Below the pieces are notes generated by a model. That model saw only the letters and a list, made by a program, of their open reading frames with translations. It did not search any database and was not told the origin of the DNA. From NCBI GenBank assembly GCA_013368315.1, contig JAACJM010000174.1:113790-177789 (forward strand): a DNA stretch of 64,000 nucleotides, in the 5' to 3' direction. Source of the DNA: Tetrapyrgos nigripes (taxonomy: Eukaryota > Basidiomycota > Agaricomycetes > Agaricales > Campanellaceae). Both the position numbers and the translations under genes were made by a program. Positions 1-10,690 of the stretch are shown here, one piece after another (positions within the stretch are counted from its first letter, which is position 1; every line of letters starts with the position of its first letter).

Positions 1-136
1 ATTTTCGGAAGGACAGTCTTACTGTCCAGCTTGTCGCTTGTGTACGTTCTGTATTTGACGTGTTGATGTCCTTTCATTCCAGTTAGTTTTTTTATTTTTT
101 TGTTTATGTCCTGTCCATGCTAAAATTACTGTGTAG

Positions 137-846
137 CCGTGGTGCAGAATTTTGCTACGTTCGAGGCAGTATATTCACTCTTCCCTCGTGCTACCTTCCT
201 GGACAAGGTCACTTTGTTGACGCTCCCTCCTGGGCTCGACGATGCTGAATGTCAAGCTGCTATTGCCAAATATGGCGGTAGGGGCTGGATGAAAAGTATG
301 GGGCCTCCAGTAGAGACATACACTGCATATGCCGGGGAGTTGTCGCACCAACCGCGTTACATTGGGGACTGTTTTTGCTGGATTGTTCCTCTGCATGATC
401 GGGTCCATACTGACCCCACACCAGAGTTGACAACTCTTAATGGCTGGCGGTTGCAGCTTGATGACCTCGGGCGTCCTTTGTTGGGGAGGACTATGGGGTC
501 TTACCATGGCCATTTTATATGTCAAGTTAGTCCTTGGGAGGGTTCTAAGTTTTACAGGGGATTATTTGATAAGTGCGTTTGTTTTCTCTATTGGATACAT
601 GCATCCGCTTACCGTCGTCAAAGCCCCCCCTACATTTTCGGAAAGTCTGAACACCGTATTCTCAACTTTACATATGCATTTGTCGGTAAATTGATAGGTA
701 AACTCCCTCCTTGTTCCACGATGCAGCCCTTATTTGTTTATATGGGTGCTATTAACGTCATCGTCCGATTATTCCTTCAATTGAGACGGCCTTGTTCAGT
801 GAGTTTTCGCGTTTATTGCTTATTTCGACTGACAGTAAACTTTTAA
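137..846 (+). CDS. Unrecognised exon of a gene entering from the left edge
   Basis: The reading frame is open from about 124 to a stop at 846. No ATG begins it, but a plausible splice acceptor (tgtgtag) lies just before 137, so this looks like an internal or last exon of a gene whose start is outside the window. The first ~125 codons have ordinary protein composition (for example LPPGLDDAECQAAIAKYGG and GWRLQLDDLGRPLLG). The part after about 525 is less convincing and may be intron, because a possible donor lies near 520. I do not recognise the family. A further short open stretch at 850-1017 (HTASRGLVIYVHIPSIVKN) could be a later exon of the same gene. Confidence is low that the boundaries are right and moderate that something here is coding. 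Confidence 0.35.
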
Positions 847-1019
847 AGGTGATGATCCACACTGCGTCTCGGGGACTTGTGATATACGTCCATATTCCTT
901 CCATTGTCAAAAATTCCGAAATACATGCCTTTCTGGCATCTCAAGACATCACTCTGCGAAATCTGATGCGGCGCGATGTCATCTTGATATTGTCAAAAAG
1001 GAGGTATACGCACTGTTAA

Positions 1020-1850
1020 CTGCCCATAAAACGCTTCCCCCCCTTGTATGTCCTATTGTACTGCTACCTATATACCCGTGTACTTTACCAGAGTATATAC
1101 CGTTTGCAGTTATTCTATTCGGGCAATTGGCTATGAACTCATTTGCGCCATTCGTGGGCTCCATGGGAATGATTTCGTGAGTTGAAAATGACTACAAAAA
1201 AGGTGAGTATGTACCTCGCGTTGGGTTCCGATTACTACTACTATAAGTCATATCCAATGCGAACGACATGTAAATGCTCTGTCCATCATATTAAGATTGT
1301 CGAATAGACGTTTTGGGACTCGGTCGGGAGCATGTATTGGAGATGAGTGAATGTGGTATTTGGGATGTGCATGAGTAGGGCAGGTGGTATTATATGACTA
1401 TAACCGATTGTTGTCCACTGTATTCGTAATGATTCCTAACTGACTGTAATAACATCATATATAATGCACAAGGCGGCGGGAAGACCCAATCTTGAAGCAA
1501 AATCTGGCGGTTAAATATGACCACCACCAGGAGAGCTGCTTCACGGTGTTTGGGATTATGACGGAGGTGTTTTTATCAGTATTTGGTATGTTTAAAGTAT
1601 TGTATACTACGGTGACGCTTAACGGGCTAGCTGTCGGGCATTTTGACGATGAGAGTCGAAAGACAAGAGTGAGGGGCCCCAATCCTAACCACTCGTCGCT
1701 GATGGAGTCCTCAACGGGAGTTGCCAAGGATCGCCTGGCCCAAACACGTCCACTGCGTCCCAGGCATTATCCTTGTTCGTAGGTTTTGCATACGTGGTGT
1801 CATTCCCCCCCTCTCTGCTTCGAACTATCACTAGGGTGTTAGGTTTTAGT
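1020..1850. other. No gene seen; AT-rich spacer before the satellite
   Basis: Only short open stretches on both strands, without splice-site structure or recognisable motifs. The last ~50 bases grade into the satellite that follows. Confidence 0.4.
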
Positions 1851-2935
1851 GTATGCATAGTGGTGTATGGATGGGTGAGGGGAGGGTATGTAATAGCAGG
1901 GGAGTTTACCATTGATATACTATTGTTCCCGGCCAATTCTGGCCTCATTTTATGTCAGGGTGAAGGGAAAAGAAACCCTATAATTCTATGTGCTCTGGAT
2001 GTTGACATATGAGTTGTTGGAGGGGTGAGGGGAGGGTATGTGGGAGCAGAGGAGTGTACTATTGATATATTGCTGTTCTAGGGAAATCCTGGCTTCATTT
2101 TATGTCAGAGTGATAGGAAAAGAAACCATATAGCTATATGTCCTCTAGATGTGGAGCTATGTGTTTTTAGATAGGTGAGGGGAGGGTATGTGAGAGCAGG
2201 GGAGTGTACCATTGATATAGTGTTGTTCTAGGGCAATTCTGGCCTCAACTAATGTTAGATTAATGGGGAAAGAAACCTTATATTTCTATGTTCTCTGGAT
2301 GTGGACATATGGGTTTTTGGATGGGTAAGGGGAGAGTATGTAATAGCAGGGGAGTTCACCATTGCTATACTATTGTTCTAGGCCAATTCTGGCCTCATTT
2401 TATATCAGAATGACACGAACAGAAACCCTATAATTCTATGTGCTCTGGATGTTGACATATGAGTTGTTGGATGGGTGAGGGGAGGGTATGTGGGAGCAGA
2501 GGAGTGTACTATTGATATATTGCTGTTCCATGGAAATTCTGGCCTCATTTTATGTCAGAATGGTGAGAAAAGAAACCCTATAGCTGTATGCCCTCTAGAT
2601 GTGGAGATATGAGTTTTCAGGTGGGCCAGGGGGAGGGCATGTGAGAGCAGGGGATTGTACCACTGATATACTGCTGTTCTAGGGCAATTCTGGCCTCATT
2701 TAATGTCAGAGCAATGGGGAAATAAACCCTATATTTCTATGTACTCTGGATGTGGACATATGAGTTTTGGACATTTGAGGGGGGTATGTGATAGCAGTGG
2801 ATTTTACCATTGATATGTCATTATTCTAGGGCAATTCTGGCCTCATTTAATGTCAGGATGATGGGAAAAGAAACCCTATAGCTGTATGTGCTCTGGATGT
2901 GGAGATATGGACTTTTGGGTGGGTGTAAACTCCAG
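1850..2935. repeat. 150-bp satellite, about seven tandem units
   Basis: The landmark gtgaggggagggtatgt, or a close variant, starts at 1875, 2025, 2175, 2325, 2475, about 2625 and about 2775, so the period is exactly 150 bp over seven units. Each unit also carries gagcagg, ttgttctaggg, ctggcctcattt, tatgtcag and aaaccctata in the same order. Units differ by scattered substitutions, so the array is not brand new. The eighth landmark (about 2922) is degenerate, and a loose echo of the unit continues to about 3160 (gatgtggagatat near 3135). No coding frame runs through it. Alternate units appear to share variants (gggagcagagg at 2025 and 2475; taatagcagg at 1875 and 2325), which would suggest a 300- or 450-bp higher-order pattern. 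Confidence 0.85.
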
Positions 2936-3228
2936 TAAGTCCCCTGGTGGGGCTTACATTGATTGTCTGGCCTTACAAGAGACTTTTTATTCATCTCTTG
3001 AATAGAGGAAGAAACTCCATTGTGTTAAGGATTTGTGGATCGGTGATCATCAATATATTTTTGCTCATGGAATTCTGACTCTGTTTAACTTCAAGAAAAA
3101 GGGGTGAGGACTCCAATGATGGTAGGTACTCTTGATGTGGAGATATAGGCTTTTGGGTCGGTCAGGGACTCAGGGGAAGTAGATCATTCGATTTCAAAAT
3201 TGGTGAGATATGAAGTCTTGGGTGGTCA

Positions 3229-3835
3229 GTGATGTTTTGGATGGGGTCTGGACCCGTCTGACCTGTCAGGTCAAAATTGTCCAGGTCTGACATTGGACTC
3301 ATCAAGTTCAATGCATGATCTGTCAAAGATACAAGGGGGTCGGAAAAAAATTTAGTGCCTTGGTCGAGGAACCTACCTACCTTACCTTCTATATAAGGTA
3401 AGTTCACACAAGTTTACCTGCCAAATATAGTATGTGCACATGACCTCAAGTCTCGTGCTTTGCCGGACAGTTGGAACCTTACCCGGCTCGCGCTCAGAGA
3501 TACTGCGTAATTGTCATAAAACATCTGGTGAGCATATATTTATGTGTTTAACTTCACAGCTCACCAGATTGACACCCACCAGCATGCTTGCCAGCTCCAA
3601 TTAGTCGGTAAAAAAAAAAATTTAAGGGCTTCACCAGGGAACCTACCTACCTAGCCCCAGTACAGGATTCTCCAGCCCAGACCCCCTTGCAAAGATAAAG
3701 CCAATTTTTTCACTTGTAACTACACTACACTCTAGTAGTACAGAATTTGTAATACAAATACATGATCTGTCATGCATTGACCCTTTGGGGTCAGGTCAGA
3801 GGTCCAGGGGTCAATACAGATCCTGACATCACTAT
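3229..3835. mobile_element. Degenerate inverted-repeat element with GGTC-rich ends
   Basis: The left side (gtgatgttttggat, then ggtctggacc and gacctgtcaggtc) is roughly mirrored at the right side (ggtcaggtcagaggtccagg, then gatcctgacatcac). Inside, two direct copies of a motif ending in gaacctacctacct occur near 3370 and 3640, each preceded by an A-rich run. No open frame is present. It resembles an old MITE, but the ends match poorly and I could not define a target duplication. Confidence 0.3.
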
Positions 3836-3977
3836 AGGTGGTTAGCAGAAGTGTATGTGAAGAAATTAATTACCATGAAACAATACACCTGTAAAATAAC
3901 AATCAGCAAACAACATGAATAGCTTGAATATGAAAATAGTAATCGTCTTGCCAGCATAGCTTGGCCTCTACCCCCCA

Positions 3978-4400
3978 GTGCATTCTTACTAGAACTTGAA
4001 GGCTAATAACATTCTGAAACCTAGATTTTAAACATGCCTAGTATATTTAATCCAGGGTATGAGGATTCTGTGGGAATCTACCTGGACATAATGGTTCCCC
4101 ATCTGGAAACAATCTATCCCACTGCAATCATCCTCATCTCCCACCTCTACAAGAATAAACAAGACTCCATTCTCAAGAGTCTTTCTCAATCTCTGGAATT
4201 TGCAGCTCCTGCCCCATCATCCCAATCTGATCCACCAGCATACACACAGGCACATAGCACTCAAGATGGAGAGAATGATATTCAGGAAGTCGGTAGAGGA
4301 GATTCTGTGGTGGTTTGATCTGGAGATTTCGATTGAGGGATATAAAGCACAGCACGAATAGTGGGAAGGACTTGTTTATTTTACTTATGGAATGATTTTG
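3978..4400 (+). pseudogene. Orphan last exon of the seven-helix membrane family (copy A)
   Basis: From about 3978 the sequence matches the end of intron 7 and all of exon 8 of the membrane genes found four more times downstream. The exon runs 4025-4318, is preceded by an acceptor (cctag) and stays open to the family stop. It encodes the last helix (about YPTAIILISHLYKNKQDS) and the Ser/Gln/Asp-rich tail. Exons 1-7 are absent: the sequence upstream of 3978 is unrelated. Downstream the family's 3' flank continues, split by a 382-bp insertion at 4402. Exon 8 is most similar by eye to the copy at 49801-51202 (both have YEDSVGIYL). It is a remnant that cannot make the full protein. Confidence 0.8.
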
Positions 4401-4401
4401 C

Positions 4402-4783
4402 TATGAAGGGGTGTGGGCCAGCGCTGAGCGTGGCGGAAACGAGTCCGGTGAGTTCAAATTTAAGACGCTAGACCACACTCCAGTGAAGATATTCAATGAA
4501 AAACGGATATTGCTGGTTCAATTTCTGAGAAAAGTACTAGAGTGTAGATCATTGTGTAGAATCAGAGGTGCAGAGCTATAATAAATATACATGAGAAGAA
4601 GATACAGCCCTCGAGCTCTTGAAAAGGGAATATTTACAAGAATAGGGGCACATATTCTCTATTACCGGAGAAAATCGGAAAGAAATTTGATCGAGACAGA
4701 CAGAGGAAATCGGGAAAAACTCCACATAGCCACACGCAGAAACACAGTGTAAAGAACTTGTCCTCATTCTTTGGCCTCGTAAT
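4402..4783 (+). repeat. SINE-like dispersed repeat, copy 1
   Basis: Compared with the paralogous flanks near 35815 and 51290, a stretch starting gaaggggtgtgggcca and ending ggcctcgta is inserted here between otherwise collinear sequence (gattttgctat / atatctctcattt). The same ends and the internal motif catagccacacgcagaaac recur at 46424-46668. Related ends occur near 54090, 55012, 56570 and 60820-61210. It has no open frame. The 5' part (cgctgagcgtggcggaaacg, then gtgagttcaaat) is reminiscent of a tRNA-derived promoter with an imperfect B box, which is why SINE is preferred, but no poly-A tail is visible. Confidence 0.55.
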
Positions 4784-5163
4784 ATCTCTCATTTACTTAT
4801 TCATTTATTCAAGCTCAAATTCAGAAGCTCGTACCGTCATTTGACTTGTTATGTAATTGTTCTTTGATACCATCTACACTTCAAGTTTCACTTGTCATAC
4901 AACAAATTTTCCTACTTTTCTGACTTCTGAGTAGGCTGCAATGATTGCACTCCTTGATACCACAACATTTATACTCATCGCTGGGCACATCAAAGCTCTC
5001 CAGGATTTTCAACCTCTCAAATCAAAGTTGGTACTATTTACTATTCACGATTACTTGCAGAGTCAAGTTACACTACGCTACATTTGAAATCGTCTTGGTG
5101 AGAGACTCGAGAACTCAAACCTCCTCTTATCACTGGATACATAAGGACAAGTGCAAGGAAGAC

Positions 5164-5432
5164 TACTGTATCATTTCAATCAATTCGTCTAGTCACAGGT
5201 CACAGGCCTAAAAATTGACGAAATTTTTGGGCCAGTCACAGGTCACAAAGGCCATTGACAAATTGTCCAGGCGGTGACCCCTGGATTTATGCCCCAAAAA
5301 GGAAATTTTTCGTCGCCTTCAGCGAAAAAATCTGTGGTGGTCACAGGTCCCACCAGCGATTGATGAAAATTTTATTTCATTTGTGCAGTTACAGTCACAC
5401 CTCCCTGACGAATTGATTGAAATGGTACAGTA
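5164..5432. mobile_element. Small foldback element (MITE-like), about 269 bp
   Basis: The ends are inverted copies of about 25 bp with one mismatch (tactgta, t or c, catttcaatcaattcgtc). The interior holds repeated agtcacaggtcaca and ggtcacagg motifs and no open frame. The related flank at about 17615-17640 runs from agaagac to aaagaac without this segment, so it is an insertion. The flanking TAs (5164, 5431) are inside the inverted repeat, and the target duplication is not clear. Confidence 0.6.
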
Positions 5433-6720
5433 ATAGGGAAATGAAAAGAACAATAGTAAAAGCCAAGGAAGAAATCAAACACCAAAAGTACAATCAACAC
5501 GACCATAGGTCAGCCTTACGCCATAATCATCCTGATTTCAAGACCCTCTTCTCTGCTCAGGCATACCATCCGCAACATTGAATTGCAGTAAGGCATATAG
5601 CAATCAGAAGGTGGAGGCCCAACCAGTAACCTATCCTGCAATAAAAACAGAAACATAAGAAATAAAAAACCAATACAAGAAGTCATCAAATCTACCATCT
5701 CTGCAAGTTGAAGCTTCAATGCATGAGATTCCAGCTGTTGAAGAACCCCCCCCCCCCCCTGGCCCCTTTCTTTCTCCTCCCCTTTTCTTCCCCTCCCTCC
5801 ACTGTCAATATCCTTTATTATTGAGGCAAGACCCTTTGTACCCTTTGACAACATCTACTCCATTTTTTAGACTCTTGTGCCATTGAATGTTGAGGACGAA
5901 ATTAAGGAGGAAGTTGCAATTTGGGTGAGGGCAGGAGCCTGTTCCATCTGCTGTGTGCTGTGCCAGTGAGGGCCCAGGGAACATGTACATTACACTATCA
6001 TTTGGGTTAAGTTGGAAATAATATGCATATGGAACTCATGCTGATGATGACGTTTCGCGTGTAAGGGTTCTTTAGTTGCGGTTTGATGTTGGTGTTGATC
6101 TGAATCCTGATGGCGAAGGCAACATGAGAAGCCAGACTCAACAGGCTGGAAGCTAATACAACATGAGATGAGATGGGAAACAGCTGGGGATGATATGTGC
6201 AGGCGGGGGAGAAAGGAAAGGGAAAACAGAGGCAAAAAGACAAGTTAGCTCGGTTCAAAGCCAAAAAAAGAAAATAGTAGAAGTGGTAGTACGTCTACTC
6301 ACTTTTCTCTATTCCTCCGCAAGGCTGGCCACCTCTAGCATCTACAAATTCTACAAATGTATGTTCAAGATCCCTCTAATCATCTGGTAATATCCTCCAA
6401 CCTTGTCAAATGCGCATACACCAATACTATGGGTTCTATACCCATCTTCCTCCCCCTGGCGCCCCATTTTCTCTTTCCCTCTTCCCCCTTACCCTGAACT
6501 GTGCTGTCATCCCCTCTCATCCACTGCACGTTCCCTTCGTGGTGCTGACTTTGACATGCAGATGCACAAAACCTGGCATCTAGGGTTGAAACTTGAAACC
6601 GTGTCTTGAAGGGACAATTGTAGAGGTCTCCATCACCTTACCAGCTCCTTCCAAAAGTTTTTCCATACAGTACGGGAGACAGTACCAGTTTACCCATACA
6701 GTCGCCGATCATATATGTCT
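5433..6720. other. Mosaic of duplicated gene debris
   Basis: Three recurrent blocks follow each other here. (1) About 5480-5720 recurs near 8910-9050, 17640-17800, 24985-25080 and 62140-62300. (2) About 5870-5990 recurs at 17815-17966, where its plus-strand frame is open and reads EEVEIWMKGGAYYICWASEG to a stop; here the same frame carries a stop. (3) About 6000-6550 recurs near 32400-32700 and 62640-63150. The blocks look like exons and flanks of genes I do not recognise, in decayed form. A run of 13 C at 5747-5759 is present. Confidence 0.45.
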
Positions 6721-6865
6721 TTTATGGTCGTATATACAGGTATCGTATATTATAAATCATTCTTTGGGAGGTCATGGACGCTCTCGTCACAACGTCGGGG
6801 AGAAAAAGAGGGGCTCAATCATAAACCCATTAAGCATCCACTATCCAGTGTCCAACGTCCAACTT
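6720..6865. repeat. Short duplicated block shared with 30740-30900 and 60660-60800
   Basis: A stretch ending in tgggaggtcatggacgctct, then gtcgggagaaaaag and ccagtgtccaacg, recurs in the same order at 30780-30895 and 60690-60795. At the latter two sites the plus strand reads MTVILWEVMAAVVTTLERKR and MTLILWGVTVAVVTMSERE, so it may derive from a short hydrophobic coding exon. Not recognised. Confidence 0.35.
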
Positions 6866-6871
6866 GAAGAA

Positions 6872-7460
6872 CGCAACAGCTGACTCTGCGTTGATAGCGT
6901 CTTTCGTTTCCTGCCTCGACCCAAACTACCAGCGGCGGATCACTCCCGACAAGACACCACCGAGAACAATTCCATAAAACGCCATAACTAGTATCAGTTT
7001 ATGCTCTCGATGAGGTGTATTGGGATAGCGATACCCATGGAGACTTGATGTCCTTCGGGATGACCATATTGTTCCCAGTTACAGCGGCGGATAGTTTTGT
7101 TGGTGAGACTGTTTTTAGTTTTTCGTGAAGGGTTTGGGAAGTGGGTGGATGGGTAAGGGCGGGAGCTAGGTCATTAGCGGGCGAGGGAGATGTGTGGAAG
7201 GACGACGGTTGGAACAGAAGGGTAGAGGTGGGTCGACGTCGCATGTAGATATCGATGTGGATATGGACAGGAAGGAGAACAGAAAGAAAATAGTTAGCAT
7301 ATCGTGTAAGACGCCAAAAATGAGTAGAAGGGCGGGGACGAGAAGGAGAAGCGAAACTCACGCTTTGTACACCTTGGTAATCTCAACGAAACGATCCGCA
7401 ATCTCCTCTACGGTTTCGTTGGCAGTTGCTCAGACTTTGTTGGGGTGACTGTGTTACGCG
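6872..7460 (-). pseudogene. SEC63 fragment (copy S0)
   Basis: SEC63 is the J-domain subunit of the ER translocation complex. On the minus strand, conserved pieces appear in order: ETVEEIADRFVEITKVYKA (end of the J domain, about 7432-7375), then after an intron a NWEQYGHP-type motif (about 7070), then the MGIAIP segment and the piece equivalent to TKDSINATSTAVFF near 6900. Frames shift between the pieces and the conserved DG of GHPDG is altered, so it is not functional. It covers only the middle of the gene. It abuts the block at 6720 on one side and a SUR7/PalI-like fragment on the other, so both edges are rearrangement junctions. Confidence 0.75.
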
Positions 7461-7556
7461 GACATGAAGTAGCAGTCGGTGGAGTAGTCGAGTGGGACGA
7501 GTTGGTAAGAGAGGCAGGAAAGGCGAGTTAGTCAAAACCGTGGACTGTCAACACAC

Positions 7557-8332
7557 ATGATCAGCGCGTCCGCGGTTTCGGCTATTTCGGATATTTCGGA
7601 ACGGCCTCGGATTTCTATTCCAATTTCGATGCATGTCTCTGTGACTCTCATATCCTCCCTCGTCTCCTTGCTGGCCGCCTTACTCTTACTCACTTTCATT
7701 GCGTTCATCATCGACATCGCGCTATTTGCTTTCGTTCACCACGAGGCTGGAAACGTAAATGACGTAGGTGCAAGTGTGAATACCGCCCCTGGTACGTGAC
7801 TTAACTTTTTCGAAAAAAAAGTGCTGATTGGTTCTCATCCCTCTTTTCTCTCCTTTCTCTTTTTATCCTCGATTCATGTTGCGCGAAGACCGACGCATTT
7901 GCGATATCGACACGCTTTGAATCCCCCAAAACTGGGCTTCCATCGATACGCGACTGATGCGCCCTTATTTTTACCCCTAATATTCTCATCAACCTCGTCA
8001 TCGTCTCACAACCCTGTCATTATATCTTCATATCCGCTCTATCAAAATCACGACGCATATGCCTTTCATCTCATTTTATTGCATCAACGTCCAACCTGCA
8101 TGCATTCCCCGTCGCCCTTGTATTCATATACCATACGCCTACACGTCCACACGCGTCCTTATCTCAATCATCTCCAGGCTTCTGGCTCACATTCATCTCG
8201 CTCATTCTGACCCTACTTGCTGGGTGTACGGTCTGTTTCGGAAGGAGAAGAGATAGGATGGCGGGTGCGACTGCGCCGGATTATCCCGTCACGGAGAAGA
8301 GAGGAATTTTCTCGAGATTTAGGAGGAATTAG
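7557..8332 (+). pseudogene. 3' portion of a SUR7/PalI (RIM9)-like membrane protein gene
   Basis: The frame runs through a hydrophobic stretch (SSLVSLLAALLLLTFIAFII, about 7647-7710) and FAFVHHEAGN to a donor at 7792 (cctG|gtacgt). An acceptor (tctccag) at 8177 leads to an exon at 8178-8332 encoding a second helix (FWLTFISLILTLLAGCTVCF), then GRRRDRMAG and a basic tail GIFSRFRRN before the stop. This order (two final helices, a Cys in the last, a short basic tail) is typical of fungal SUR7/PalI proteins that sense ambient pH or organise the plasma membrane. The N-terminal helices are missing. Upstream sequence to about 7640 is a block shared with the SEC63 repeats, so the gene was truncated by rearrangement. 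The inferred intron of about 386 nt is unusually long for this window and may hold an insertion. Confidence 0.6.
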
Positions 8333-8905
8333 GCATTGTTTACTCAGGTGATGGGATGAGGAGGATGTGGAGCAATGGATGAATGAGGCACGATCTACTG
8401 AGACCGTGGCGCGTACTACGGGCGTGCATATACCTAAATCATGACGATTTGTTATGGGACAAGTTCGTCTTTTCTCGATTCTGGGTTCAACTTCACTCTA
8501 GATATACGCATTATACCTTGCTTTTTGTTCCTGAACATTCTGAATGATTTTTTTACGACTAGGACTCTATTCGCTTGCTTCTACGTTTCGAGTGTCTTTT
8601 CTTCGTGTATAATTCGTTGGAGACGTTAAATAACTGTTATGAACACAAGCTGAGGACTAAGACTCCTTCCTTTCTTTCCTCCTCGACCATCACTTCGCTT
8701 GCCTGCTCCTTTTCCACTCTCCCTCCCCAGCTATACCACCATCGTCACGACCAGTGTATACCAGCGAAGCCCAGAGGAAAGCAACTCGCATTGTTGACCT
8801 GACTATTCTCCCTACGATGACGAAGTTCTGTCTCTTATAGTTTTTGGTGAGCATTGAGCATGGCTTGCTCGTACTATGCATCTGAGTATTGCACTATAAA
8901 AACGA
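8333..8905. other. 3' flank of the SUR7/PalI-like fragment, no gene seen
   Basis: Pyrimidine-rich stretches and short open frames only; no recurrent block and no recognisable motif. Confidence 0.4.
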
Positions 8906-8909
8906 AAAG

Positions 8910-9400
8910 AAAACAAGGAAAACACGCTAAAGGTACAATCAACTCGACCATAGATTATATGCCTTACGCCATAATCACCCCGATCTCAAGTCTACCCCCT
9001 CGCCCCTAGCGTGCCCATACGGAACATTGAATTGTGGTAGGGTGTATAATAGCCGGTGGCTGGAGACCAAAACAGTACCCGAAACCGCGTCGCCACACCA
9101 AAAAAAAATGAAAATAGAAACGTAAAAGAAACTAAGGCGAGAAGTAATTTGAGACCAACGGCATGGACGAGACGCATCCGCTTCCTTCCAAAATGCAGGG
9201 AGGGAATTCCGACCAGTGCCACTGGATGATCCCTCGTTCTCGTTCTGAAGAAAAAGAAAGAAATGGAAATTGACGTCACTCGGGAAAGCGAAAAAAAGTA
9301 GAGAAAACCTCGGACGAGAAGTCAAGAAGGAATTGATGCCGCCTTGATTTTCTTGTACTATGCTGCCGTTGCGTGTAGCGTGAGGGGCAAAATTTTGCCA
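8910..9400. repeat. Duplicated gene debris (shared with 5.5, 17.7 and 30.2 kb)
   Basis: From about 8930 the sequence repeats the block at 5490-5640 and 17690-17800 (tacaatcaac, catagat, gccataatca, tctcaag). From about 9150 it repeats the block at 30230-30440 (aacggcatg, cttccaaaatg, ttctgaagaaaa). In the latter copy the plus strand reads ESNGMNKMHSIPSKMPGQF; here the same frame gives NGMDETHPLPSKM and then breaks. This suggests a plus-strand exon of an unknown gene. Confidence 0.4.
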
Positions 9401-9950
9401 CGATCTACATCGTCGTTTGGGTTAAAGTTTGAAGAGTATATGGAAGTGCTGTCAGCAGTCACCCCCCTACTCCCCCATTCCTTCCCCCATGGATAACGGC
9501 AATCCCCCTCCACACTACTTGACCATAAGCAAATACCAACGATGTGATCGTAGGCCTTTATACTTTTCTTTCTTTTTCTTTTTCTCCAGATCTTAACCTC
9601 CCCCCTTTCCCCCCCACTGGTTTTTGTCAGTGAAAGGTACACTGGCTCCAAACTGGACCTGGAGGCTGGGATTTGCCGCTCCTGCACCATCATATCAATT
9701 TATTGAATTGACATCTATAACTCATTAATGGGATTGTCGATGGAGATAAAGAGTCTCAGGAAGTCAGTGGAAGCAATTCTGTTATGGTTTGATGAAGCTG
9801 GAATTCATGAATTAGAGAATACTACCCCAGTCATTTACTTAAAAATACATGGTCTCTACTTACTTCCCTCTACAACTTGTTTCCCTGAATTAACCTCGAG
9901 TTTACAAATTCATAGGAAGTGCTCTAGTGATCCAACAGAAGTGTACTGAA
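9400..9950 (+). pseudogene. Internally deleted seven-helix gene copy (G)
   Basis: About 9440-9560 matches the 5' flank and start of the divergent copy at 58493 (shared accataagcaaata, then gatg and taggcc). The sequence then jumps directly to the polypyrimidine end of intron 7 and exon 8 (ctccagatcttaacc), so about 1.1 kb covering the internal exons is missing. Exon 8 itself has a second deletion: the segment encoding helix 7 is lost between actggctcc and gatttgccgctcctgc. The tail (GATAAAGAGTC...GGTTTGATG) is recognisable at 9745-9795. It is closer to the copy at 58.5 kb than to the four intact copies. Confidence 0.65.
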
Positions 9951-10690
9951 GCAAACAGATATATTCAGATAGATAAGTAGCCAAGGTATATACACTCTAG
10001 TATGAACCCATTACTCAAAACCATCATCTCCATTCCAGAATCCAGATACAAGTAATACCTTTCCATAAGCATAAGCATAACGTTCCCGCAGTCTGCAGAA
10101 CCCATCCTCAGATTAAAGTTCCCATCTGGACATTGAAGTCAACGGAGAACAGAGAACTGAGGAGAGGACCAGATCTAGATACATACATAGCTATTCCGAA
10201 TGTGATTCACAGCCACACTGCCACAGCGTCGCCGTCACATATAACTCAAAGAAGAATGGCGAGCACGAGCAGGAAAACGCTAGAGAACACCAGTGAAAAA
10301 TAACATCAGTAGCGCTGGTAGCAGAGGATTAAAGTGGAAAGGCTACTACGTACCTGGGACGCGAATACTAAAATACATATGTCGTGTGCAATGTATGGCA
10401 GGCAGCACGAGGAATCAATGATCTTGAAAGAGGTCAAATATTATATGTTAGTAAGATCGATTGAAGCAGCACACAAGAAGCATGCATACACATACATATA
10501 CCCAGTCCCACCGCTTGCCAGCCAGTGGATAACAGACCCAGAAGGTATTTCGTTATCTTGAGGACTCTTGTTCACAAAGGGTCTATCATGGAGAGAGGAA
10601 GGCAGTAGGGGGGGATCCAGTTTGGATAATAGACCAGGACTGTGACGCCAAGTTTACCAGTCATTTCCCTGGCATTGAATCGAGGTGGAG
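9951..10690. repeat. Module-edge block duplicated at 46080-46760
   Basis: About 10165-10560 and 10560-10690 recur nearly unchanged at 46085-46420 and 46668-46790 (acatacatagctattcc, gtagcgctggtagcagagg, ctactacgtacctggga). The minus strand has short hydrophobic stretches (for example FSLVFSSVFLLVLAILL near 10300) but no continuous frame. It marks the left edge of the SEC63 module. The copy at 46 kb is split by a SINE-like insertion that is absent here. Confidence 0.6.

Noticed and set aside
5747..5759. C-rich and hexamer runs (5747, 12630, 26317, 31605, 32898) as telomere-like repeats
   Set aside because: None matches the fungal telomere unit TTAGGG; the hexamer runs encode a Gly/Ala linker in SEC63 copies.
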